Below, piece after piece: positions 17,685 through 24,792 of a DNA stretch of 64,000 nucleotides (its first letter is position 1; each line of letters starts with the position of its first letter). The stretch covers positions 62,001-126,000 of the forward strand of contig UPZG01000001.1 of NCBI GenBank assembly GCA_900538705.1, written 5' to 3'. Under the pieces are notes generated by a model, which was given only the letters and a program-made list of their open reading frames with translations, was not told where the DNA came from and searched no databases. This stretch comes from an uncultured Porphyromonadaceae bacterium. GTDB taxonomy: Bacteria; Bacteroidota; Bacteroidia; Bacteroidales; Barnesiellaceae_A. The translations under genes and the position numbers were made by a program.

Positions 17685-17724
17685 AATTGTGTCTGTGTCT
17701 GAGAATACAGACACAGACACAATT
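17685..17724 (-). terminator. Perfect 17-bp hairpin behind panB
   Basis: AATTGTGTCTGTGTCTG and its exact reverse complement are separated by six bases (AGAATA). The arm itself is built from a GTGTCT-type repeat. It lies 15 nt past the panB stop codon, so it probably ends or protects the panB transcript, but there is no U-tract after it on the minus strand. It is a separate structure from the sufB terminator 50 bp away. Confidence 0.6.
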
Positions 17725-17739
17725 CATAGGCAAATGGTA

Positions 17740-18558
17740 TTAGTATTGTTCTTTTTCGTTGGGGAAGTCGCAGCTTTTTACGTCGCGAATATAGTTTTGC
17801 ACCGCAGAGGTGATAATGCTGTGCAGGTCGGCATAACGACGCAGGAAACGGGGTGAGAAATTTTGGTTGATACCCAGCATGTCGTGCATTACCAGTACTT
17901 GGCCGTCTACACCGCCTCCGGCTCCGATACCTATGACGGGTATGGTGAGCTCTTTTGCTACACGTGTTGCTAAAGCTGCAGGAATTTTTTCCAGCACGAT
18001 AGCGAAACATCCCAGTTTCTCTAACAAATGAGCATCTTCTATGAGTTTTTGTGCTTCGGCTTCATCTTTGGCACGTACGGCATAGGTTCCAAATTTGTTT
18101 ATCGATTGAGGAGTGAGACCTAAGTGTCCCATGATAGGAATACCGGCGCAGAGTATACGCTCGATAGACTCCTGAACTTCGGCACCGCCTTCGAGCTTGA
18201 TACAGTCGGCATGAGTCTCTTTCATGACACGTATGGCCGAAGCGAGAGCCTCCTTAGAGTTGCCTTGGTATGTGCCGAAAGGCATGTCTACTACTACCAA
18301 TGCACGTTTTACGCCTCGTACTACCGATTTGCCGTGGTATATCATTTGGTCGAGGGTCATGGGTAGAGTCGTTACGTTGCCGGCCATAACGTTCGATGCA
18401 GAGTCGCCCACGAGGATGACATCCATACCTGCTTCGTCTATCAACGATGCCATGGAATAGTCATAGGCGGTGAGCATAGATATTTTTTCGCCGCGTTGCT
18501 TCATTTCTATCAATCGGCGCGTGGTTACTTTCCGGTTGTCTTCTGTATAAGTTGACAT
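17740..18558 (-). CDS. panB: 3-methyl-2-oxobutanoate hydroxymethyltransferase
   Basis: Makes ketopantoate from alpha-ketoisovalerate and methylene-tetrahydrofolate, the first committed step to pantothenate and CoA. The 272-residue length is normal. Visible: KISMLTAYDYSMA near residue 26, LVGDSASNVMAGN (the metal-binding Asp) near 50, VKLEGG-type IKLEGGAEV near 120, GHLGLTPQSIN near 142 and IGIGAGGGVDGQVLVMHDM near 208. No other pan gene is adjacent. Confidence 0.95.
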   Translation of the reverse strand: MSTYTEDNRKVTTRRLIEMKQRGEKISMLTAYDYSMASLIDEAGMDVILVGDSASNVMAGNVTTLPMTLDQMIYHGKSVVRGVKRALVVVDMPFGTYQGNSKEALASAIRVMKETHADCIKLEGGAEVQESIERILCAGIPIMGHLGLTPQSINKFGTYAVRAKDEAEAQKLIEDAHLLEKLGCFAIVLEKIPAALATRVAKELTIPVIGIGAGGGVDGQVLVMHDMLGINQNFSPRFLRRYADLHSIITSAVQNYIRDVKSCDFPNEKEQY

Positions 18559-18621
18559 ATCACAGACAGTTTTTTACGAGTGTCTCTCGTTATAATGTTA
18601 TGCGTTATCGTAAAAACGGCA

Positions 18622-18629
18622 CAAAGGTA
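18622..18629 (-). promoter_or_regulatory. -7 promoter element for panB
   Basis: Minus-strand TACCTTTG, about 64 bp upstream of the panB ATG; no convincing -33 box. Confidence 0.55.
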
Positions 18630-18693
18630 TAGTATATTTTTCTATTTTAAGCTGTATTGCTATTGAAATAAATTTCTCGGGAATATTGTTGTA

Positions 18694-18731
18694 GCAAAAA
18701 TAAAGCCTCCACGGCTGTGAGCCGGGAGGCT
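18694..18731 (-). terminator. Intrinsic terminator after korB
   Basis: On the minus strand AGCCTCCCGGCTCACAGCCG… folds into a GC-rich stem (AGCCTC/GAGGCT with CGGC/GCCG inside) followed by TTTATTTTTG. It lies 25 bp after the korB stop. Confidence 0.85.
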
Positions 18732-18756
18732 GATATGAAATCCTGTCAATGACAGG

Positions 18757-19773
18757 TTATTTTACTTCCCATGTATCGCCACTGAGTATGACGTCGCGCA
18801 GCGATGGGTAGTTTTTCTTCTGTCTCACTTCTTCTACTTGGCGGGCTACTTCTCCATCGTAGGTAGGCGCTTCTACGTTGCGTATCACACCTATGGCGAG
18901 TGGCAGTTCATGGCCGTCCATCATGGCCAGCATTTGGTGCATCACGAAGTTTTGCGTGGTGGCATCGTGTACAAGTACATCATCTATCGTGTACCCATCT
19001 TCGCCTAAGGTAACAGCTTTCAGCAAATGACCGTCGAGGACAAGGCCACGGTTCATCTCTTTACCGAAGAGCATCTTTTCGCCGTGGTGAAGGTGTATGG
19101 TGCGCTCGGCACGTACCTCTTTGTCGGTTATATACGAGTGGATGTTGTTGTTGAAGATGACACAGTTTTGCAGTATCTCTACTACCGAAGCTCCTTTGTG
19201 GCGGGCTGCCGCAGCAAGTACTTCTACCGATGTGGCTGTATCGACATCTAAAGAACGAGCAAAGAATGTACCTCGTGCTCCAAATACGAGTTCGGCCGGG
19301 ATAAACGGGTCTTCTACGGTACCATAGGGCGACGATTTGGTCACTGCACCACGGTCGGTTGTGGGCGAATATTGGCCCTTGGTAAGTCCGTATATCTTAT
19401 TGTTTAGTAGCAATATATTGATATCGATATTGCGGCGAACTTCATGGATGAAGTGGTTACCACCGATAGCGAGCCCATCGCCATCGCCCGACACTTGCCA
19501 TACGGCGAGTTCGGGATTAGCTACTTTAACTCCTGTCGCTATTGCTCCGGCGCGTCCGTGTATGGTATGGAATCCGTATGTGCCCATATAGTAGGGAAGG
19601 CGTGACGAGCAACCTATACCTGAGATGACGGCTGTTTTATAGGGTGGAACTCCTACTTCGGCCATTGCCTTTTGCAAAGCGTTCAGTATGGCATGGTCGC
19701 CACAGCCGGGGCACCACCGTACATATTGGTCGCTTTTATAGTCTTGTGCTGTATATTTTTTGTTCTCTTCCAT
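18757..19773 (-). CDS. korB: 2-oxoacid:ferredoxin oxidoreductase, beta subunit
   Basis: Carries thiamine diphosphate and decarboxylates a 2-oxoacid to an acyl-CoA, passing electrons to ferredoxin; with the next gene it is most like 2-oxoglutarate synthase. The 338-residue protein shows the N-terminal WCPGCGDHAIL, the TPP/Mg motif VSGDGDGLAIGGNH near residue 95 ending at LLNNKIYGLTKGQYSP, and the family tail. It lies 4 bp behind korA in one operon. Substrate preference (2-oxoglutarate over pyruvate or branched acids) is from the subunit layout, not proven. Confidence 0.93.
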   Translation of the reverse strand: MEENKKYTAQDYKSDQYVRWCPGCGDHAILNALQKAMAEVGVPPYKTAVISGIGCSSRLPYYMGTYGFHTIHGRAGAIATGVKVANPELAVWQVSGDGDGLAIGGNHFIHEVRRNIDINILLLNNKIYGLTKGQYSPTTDRGAVTKSSPYGTVEDPFIPAELVFGARGTFFARSLDVDTATSVEVLAAAARHKGASVVEILQNCVIFNNNIHSYITDKEVRAERTIHLHHGEKMLFGKEMNRGLVLDGHLLKAVTLGEDGYTIDDVLVHDATTQNFVMHQMLAMMDGHELPLAIGVIRNVEAPTYDGEVARQVEEVRQKKNYPSLRDVILSGDTWEVK

Positions 19774-19777
19774 GGCA

Positions 19778-21628
19778 TTATTTCTCTAACAGGTGTGCAA
19801 AATGTTCTACTAACTCGCTGGTTGTGAAGGGTTGCGCCTCTACCTTATTATATTGTAGGAAGTTGACGCCGTGTATGTGTCCCGAGAGATAGGAAGCAAA
19901 CTGTCCGCTGTTGAGCTCGCATACAACAACTTTCTTGTATCGGCGAATGATTTCTTCGGTATTACGTGGCAGTGGATTGATGTAGTTGAAGTGTATCATT
20001 GCCACAGGTTGCCCGTTGTTGCACATTTCGGTAACGGCCGAATAGATGTGTCCGTAGGTTCCGCCCCATCCGATAACAAGTAGGTCAGAGTCGGGGTTTC
20101 CCAATACTTTGAGGTCGGGAATATCGTTGACGATGTAATCTATCTTGGCTTGACGGGCTGCCACCATGCGAGCATGGTTGGTAGGTTCGGTCGATATGGC
20201 ACCAGTTTTGGCATCTTTTTCCAGGCCACCCAGTCGGTGTGTGAACCCTTCTGTGCCAGGGATAGCCCAATAACGCACGAATGTTTCCGGATTGCGCAGA
20301 TATGGACGCCAGTCGCTGTTTGCCATTTCGGGTTTTACGTAATTGGGATGTATCTCGGGATACTCATCAGCATCGGGAATACGCCATGCTGTAGAGCCAT
20401 TGGCTATGAAGCCATCGGTGAGCAGGATGACAGGTGTCATATGCTCGAGTGCTATTTTAGCAGCGTTGAAAGCCATATCGAAGCAATTGGCCGGTGTAGA
20501 GGCAGCTACTACTACAATAGGACTCTCGCCATTGCGACCGTAGAGGGCTTGCAATAGGTCTGTCTGTTCGGTCTTTGTGGGAAGACCGGTCGATGGGCCG
20601 CCACGCTGTACATCAACCACTACCAAGGGAAGCTCTGCCATTACGGCAAGGCCGAGAGCTTCGCTTTTCAATGCAAGTCCGGGCCCCGATGTTGAGGTGG
20701 CAGCGAGGTTGCCTGCAAAAGCTGCACCTATTGCCGAGCAAGCTCCTGCTATCTCATCTTCCATCTGACAGGCTTTTACGCCTACGTCTTTACGTTTGGC
20801 CAGTTCATGCAGTATGTCTGTAGCAGGTGTGATAGGATAGCTACCCAAGTAAAGTGGTAATTTTGCTTTTTCGGCAGCTGCTATCAAGCCCCATGCTGTG
20901 GCTGTGTTTCCGTTTACATCGGTATAGATACCCTTTTTGACGGAAGCACTTTCTATGCGGTAAGTCGATACCGAGGCGTGTATGTTATGCCCGTAGTTGT
21001 AGCCGTCGTTGAGGACTTTGATATTGGCTTCAGCTACAGTGGGCTTCTTGGCAAATTTGTGGCTCAGCATCAGTCCGGCTTGCGATACAGGACGGTCAAA
21101 GAGCCAGCACACGAGTCCTAAGGCAAAAATGTTTTTGCAGCGTACGATGCTCTTCAGGTCGAGTCCCGAGTCGGCCAATGCCTCTTTGGTATGCGTCGTG
21201 ATGGCTACAGCCATGACTTGTGACGGGTCGATGCCAAGCTCTTCTATAGCATCGAGAGTGGTATAAGCTGCTTTTTTGAGGTCGCTCTCTTTGAATGAAT
21301 CGGTGTCGATAATAACAACTCCGCCTTTTTTCAAGAATTTGATGTTTGTTTTCAGCGCAGCGGGGTTCATGGCAACCAATACATCGGCTTTGTCGCCCGG
21401 AGTGTAAACTCCTTTACCTATGTGTACTTGGAAACCCGAAACTCCGCTCAAAGTCCCTTGAGGCGCGCGTATCTCTGCCGGATAATCGGGGAACGTCGAG
21501 ATTTCGTTGCCTATGGCTGCCGAAATGGCTGAGAAGATATTGCCTGCCAGCTGCATGCCATCGCCCGAATCTCCCGAGAAGCGGACAACTACTTTGTCCA
21601 AAACTTTCACCTTTGTGGATTCTGTCAT
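19778..21628 (-). CDS. korA: 2-oxoacid:ferredoxin oxidoreductase, alpha subunit with fused gamma domain
   Basis: Large subunit of the CO2-releasing, oxygen-sensitive oxidoreductase that replaces 2-oxoglutarate dehydrogenase in anaerobes. The 616-residue protein begins with the gamma domain (about 8-190: RFSGDSGDGMQLAGN, then YPAEIRAPQGTLSG) fused to the alpha domain (about 205-616: YPITPATDILHEL, then GPGLALKSEALGLA and RGGPSTGLPTKTEQTDL). The fused gamma-alpha arrangement is common for KorA. It is preceded by a promoter with a hairpin at the very start of the message. Confidence 0.94.
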   Translation of the reverse strand: MTESTKVKVLDKVVVRFSGDSGDGMQLAGNIFSAISAAIGNEISTFPDYPAEIRAPQGTLSGVSGFQVHIGKGVYTPGDKADVLVAMNPAALKTNIKFLKKGGVVIIDTDSFKESDLKKAAYTTLDAIEELGIDPSQVMAVAITTHTKEALADSGLDLKSIVRCKNIFALGLVCWLFDRPVSQAGLMLSHKFAKKPTVAEANIKVLNDGYNYGHNIHASVSTYRIESASVKKGIYTDVNGNTATAWGLIAAAEKAKLPLYLGSYPITPATDILHELAKRKDVGVKACQMEDEIAGACSAIGAAFAGNLAATSTSGPGLALKSEALGLAVMAELPLVVVDVQRGGPSTGLPTKTEQTDLLQALYGRNGESPIVVVAASTPANCFDMAFNAAKIALEHMTPVILLTDGFIANGSTAWRIPDADEYPEIHPNYVKPEMANSDWRPYLRNPETFVRYWAIPGTEGFTHRLGGLEKDAKTGAISTEPTNHARMVAARQAKIDYIVNDIPDLKVLGNPDSDLLVIGWGGTYGHIYSAVTEMCNNGQPVAMIHFNYINPLPRNTEEIIRRYKKVVVCELNSGQFASYLSGHIHGVNFLQYNKVEAQPFTTSELVEHFAHLLEK

Positions 21629-21667
21629 TTCTTTGTTATTAGTTGGTAAAAGATTAGGTTAACTTGC

Positions 21668-21704
21668 CCGTTGGCGTCTGCCCAACGGCTGTGCGGCAAA
21701 GATA
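21668..21704 (-). promoter_or_regulatory. korA promoter and 5'-end hairpin
   Basis: Minus-strand TATCTTTG at 21697-21704 is the -7 element. Directly after the predicted start site, CCGTTGG (minus strand) pairs with CCAACGG over a 7-nt loop (21668-21688), so the korAB message probably begins with a hairpin, which may protect its 5' end. Confidence 0.6.
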
Positions 21705-21774
21705 GGCAAATAAGGCGTGTAAACAATCGAAAAGCCAAAATATTTTTTGTAGCCATTATTTTTTCTCTTACGGC

Positions 21775-21803
21775 TTGTAAGGGGGCCAAAATTCGTACCT
21801 TTG
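21775..21803 (+). promoter_or_regulatory. Promoter of the YgjP-like gene
   Basis: TACCTTTG (-7) at 21796-21803 with a TTG at 21775-21777 about 18 bp upstream as -33 box. The predicted leader is about 115 nt. Confidence 0.6.
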
Positions 21804-21923
21804 CTTGTCTTTGTTTCGCAGGAATACTCTCTTTGCTTATAAGGAGATTTTTGGGCAAGGTAGTTGTAGTGAGATGCATGCGATAGTGTATGGTTTTGTG
21901 AAGAAAACACGTGTAAAGAAAAG

Positions 21924-22664
21924 ATGGTTGTAGCTTGTGTTTATCAGGATAAGGAGTTTGGTGATTGCGATGTAGTGGTAGATACGCGTGCCCGGCGTAT
22001 ACGGGCTCGTGCCATCGACGGGAGGTTGCGCATGACTGTGCCTCCACGTGTGCCGGCTCTTAAAATATCCTTGCAGCGATTGATAGATGAAAACAGACCT
22101 GCTTTGCGGCGTATATTGCAGAAGTCGCGTGAGAAGGTATCCAATCGTGCTTTTTACGACGGCAAGACGATACCATTTTACGATAATTCTATTCATATAG
22201 TGGCATCTGATGCTGTAGGAGCGGGTCGCGTAAGAATTGTCAACTGTGACACTGGAGACTATCGCCTTGAATATTATCGCGGCGATGCGATAGATTCGCC
22301 CAGGTTTATGCAAGCGGTGTCTAAATATATACTTCGCTTTGCGGTCTTGAAAGCACGTGAAATATTGCCATCCTTCGTCGCTGAAGTGGCATCTCGGGTA
22401 GGTGCGCATCCGTCGGAGGTGCGTGTAGGGCGCGGGCGTCGTTTGCTGGGGCATTGCTCGCGTAGTGGTGTTGTTACGCTTTCGGCATATGTCATGTTTT
22501 TACCCTCGCATTTACGACGCTACGTTGTATGTCACGAACTCGCACATCTTTCTTACTTCGATCACAGCAGAGCTTTCCATGCTCTGTGTAATACCTATTG
22601 CTGCGGCAAAGAAAAAGAGTGGAATAGAGAGCTGCGATGTGTAGAATTTCCAATATGTATATAA
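21924..22664 (+). CDS. YgjP-like (DUF45) zinc metallopeptidase-family protein
   Basis: A 246-residue cytoplasmic protein of the YgjP/SprT-like group. The C-terminal part holds the metal motif YVVCHELAHLSYFDHSRAFHALC (HExxH plus a downstream His) near residue 198-220. The N-terminal half (VVVDTRARRIRARAIDGRLRMTVP) matches the family's beta-rich domain. Homologues in other bacteria are found alone or near restriction genes; none is seen here. Activity is inferred from the motif only. Confidence 0.85.
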   Translation: MVVACVYQDKEFGDCDVVVDTRARRIRARAIDGRLRMTVPPRVPALKISLQRLIDENRPALRRILQKSREKVSNRAFYDGKTIPFYDNSIHIVASDAVGAGRVRIVNCDTGDYRLEYYRGDAIDSPRFMQAVSKYILRFAVLKAREILPSFVAEVASRVGAHPSEVRVGRGRRLLGHCSRSGVVTLSAYVMFLPSHLRRYVVCHELAHLSYFDHSRAFHALCNTYCCGKEKEWNRELRCVEFPICI

Positions 22665-22737
22665 TAGTTGTTTTATAATAAAAAAACATAATATATACCG
22701 TATATGGATAGCTGTATGTTGAAATATTGCCCAGTCA

Positions 22738-22829
22738 TTTGCATTCGCTGTAATAATGTATTATCTTTGCGGCAACCGTAGAAGAGGGGGCAATAATGTC
22801 CCCTCGTTTTTTTCTCGGGACGGAAAAAT
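22738..22829 (+). promoter_or_regulatory. rimP-nusA-infB promoter with attenuator-like leader hairpin
   Basis: TTTG at 22738-22741 and TATCTTTG at 22762-22769 (20-bp spacer) form a strong promoter. About 8 nt past the predicted start, GAGGGG (22784-22789) pairs with CCCCTC (22800-22805), followed at once by G and seven T. This has the form of an intrinsic terminator placed before the first gene. CCGT (22777-22780) and ACGG near 22821-22824 with GAG/CTC could form an alternative stem that shares the GAG, so an anti-terminator state is possible. Confidence 0.65.
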
Positions 22830-23297
22830 ATGATTGACAAACAAACCATCTATTCAATCGTCGAGCAGGGGCTGCAAGGCAGTGATTGTTTCCTTGTCGA
22901 TGTAAATGTTGCGCCTGGTAATGTTATCTCGGTAGAGATAGACAATAAGGAGGGTGTCGACATAGAGCGTTGTGAAAAATTGCATCGCTTTATAGAAGCT
23001 CATCTCGATCGTGACGTAGAAGATTATGAGCTCGAAGTGGGTTCGGCAGGTATTACAGCACCCTTTAAAGTGGTTGCTCAGTATCGCAAAAATGTGGGTA
23101 ACGAGGTAGAGACTCTTACTACCGATGGTCGTAAACTCACAGGTGTACTTGACCGCTGTGACGATGAGGGCTTTGTATTGTCTGTTGTCAAGAAGGTAAA
23201 ACCCGAGGGCGCTAAACGGAAGATAGAGGTAACGGAAGAAGTACCCCTTAAATACAATGAAGTAAAATACACAAAATATCTAATCAGATTTAAGTAG
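22830..23297 (+). CDS. rimP: Ribosome maturation factor RimP
   Basis: Helps assemble the 30S ribosomal subunit. The 155-residue protein has the N-terminal alpha/beta domain with VSVEIDNKEGVDIERCEKLHR (about residues 33-53) and the YELEVGSAGITAPFK segment near 70, followed by the SH3-like C-terminal domain. It is first of a conserved rimP-nusA-infB run; its stop is 4 bp before nusA. Confidence 0.93.
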   Translation: MIDKQTIYSIVEQGLQGSDCFLVDVNVAPGNVISVEIDNKEGVDIERCEKLHRFIEAHLDRDVEDYELEVGSAGITAPFKVVAQYRKNVGNEVETLTTDGRKLTGVLDRCDDEGFVLSVVKKVKPEGAKRKIEVTEEVPLKYNEVKYTKYLIRFK

Positions 23298-23301
23298 ACG
23301 T

Positions 23302-24741
23302 ATGGCAAAAAAAGCAGAAACCATCAGTATGGTAGATACTTTCTCTGAGTTCAAGGAGCTGAAGAATATCGAGGTTACTACCATGATTAGCGTTTTGGAA
23401 GATTCGTTCCGCAATGTCCTTGCAAAGATGTTTGGGACCGATGAGAATTTCGACGTTATTGTCAATCCTGCCAAGGGCGATTTTGAGATATGGCGCAACC
23501 GTACCATTGTTGAGGATGATAATGTAACCAATCCCAATATGCAGATTTCCCTGTCGGAAGCTCGGAAGATAGACCCTGACTTTGAGGTAGGTGAGGAGGT
23601 AACCGATGAGGTGATATTTGCCGATTTCGGTAGACGTGCTATCTTGAATTTACGTCAGACCTTGGCCTCCAAAATATTGGATTTGCAGAAAGATGCCATA
23701 TACAATAAATATAAGGACCGCATAGGCGAGTTGGTAAGCGCCGAGGTTTATCAGATTTGGAAAAAAGAGATGCTCCTTGTCGACGATGAAAATAACGAAC
23801 TCATCCTTCCCAAGGAGGAGCAGATACCCTCTGATTTTTATCGCAAAGGCGAGACGGTGAGAGCTGTTGTCCTTGATGTAGAGAATAAAAATAACAACCC
23901 GAAAATTATCGTTTCGCGTGTGTCGAATGAGTTCCTTCGTCGTCTTTTTGAGCTCGAAGTACCCGAAATACACGATGGACTTATCCTTATTAGAGCAATA
24001 GCTCGTATCCCCGGTGAGCGTGCCAAAATTGCCGTGGAGTCGTACGACGACCGTATCGACCCTGTCGGCGCATGTGTTGGCGTGAAAGGTTCTCGTATAC
24101 ATGGTATTGTACGGGAGTTACGCAACGAGAATATCGATGTTATCAATTACACCTCCAATCCTTCGCTGTTTATACAACGTGCATTGAGCCCTGCCAAGAT
24201 AGCATCTATCGAGGTAGATGAGGAGAACAAGAAGGCATCTGTATATCTGAGCGACTCTAAGGAAGTGTCGCTTGCCATTGGTAAAGGAGGTCTCAATATC
24301 CGCCTGGCCATGAAGCTCACCGGATATGAGATAGAGGTATGCCGTCTAAAACAAGAAGGAGAGGAGCAAATAGGTATCACCCTCGATAAATACGATGGTG
24401 AGATAGATGCTGCGGCAATCAATGCTTTTATGGCAGCAGGTTATACAACCGACCAGAGTGTACGTCGTGCTTCGGTAGATGAATTGGTAGAGAAGACAGG
24501 TCTGTCACACGATACTGTTGTACAAGTACAAGCATTCCTCAATGCCGAGGAGGATGTTTTCCTCGATGAATTTGCAAACGAAATAGACCAATGGGTCATC
24601 GACTCACTCAAGAAAATGGGCTGCAACACTGCCAAACAAGTGCTTGCACACTCTCGCGAAGAGCTTATCGACAAAGCCGACTTGGAGGAGAGTACCGTAG
24701 ACGATGTTATCGCCATTCTCAAAGCCGAGTTTGAAGACTGA
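23302..24741 (+). CDS. nusA: Transcription termination/antitermination factor NusA
   Basis: Binds RNA polymerase and controls pausing, termination and antitermination. In 479 residues the order is: N-terminal polymerase-binding domain (1-125), S1 domain (about 130-205), two KH domains (about 215-345, with VGACVGVKGSRIHGI and LAIGKGGLNIRLAMKLTGYEIE), and C-terminal acidic helix-hairpin-helix repeats. The family's IAREPGERAKVAV reads IARIPGERAKIAV. Because it sits behind a terminator-like leader, NusA could control its own operon. Confidence 0.96.
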   Translation: MAKKAETISMVDTFSEFKELKNIEVTTMISVLEDSFRNVLAKMFGTDENFDVIVNPAKGDFEIWRNRTIVEDDNVTNPNMQISLSEARKIDPDFEVGEEVTDEVIFADFGRRAILNLRQTLASKILDLQKDAIYNKYKDRIGELVSAEVYQIWKKEMLLVDDENNELILPKEEQIPSDFYRKGETVRAVVLDVENKNNNPKIIVSRVSNEFLRRLFELEVPEIHDGLILIRAIARIPGERAKIAVESYDDRIDPVGACVGVKGSRIHGIVRELRNENIDVINYTSNPSLFIQRALSPAKIASIEVDEENKKASVYLSDSKEVSLAIGKGGLNIRLAMKLTGYEIEVCRLKQEGEEQIGITLDKYDGEIDAAAINAFMAAGYTTDQSVRRASVDELVEKTGLSHDTVVQVQAFLNAEEDVFLDEFANEIDQWVIDSLKKMGCNTAKQVLAHSREELIDKADLEESTVDDVIAILKAEFED

Positions 24742-24792
24742 TTTCTTTTATTACAAGGAGTTCAGGTGTTTTATTAATCAGTAAATGTAAGT

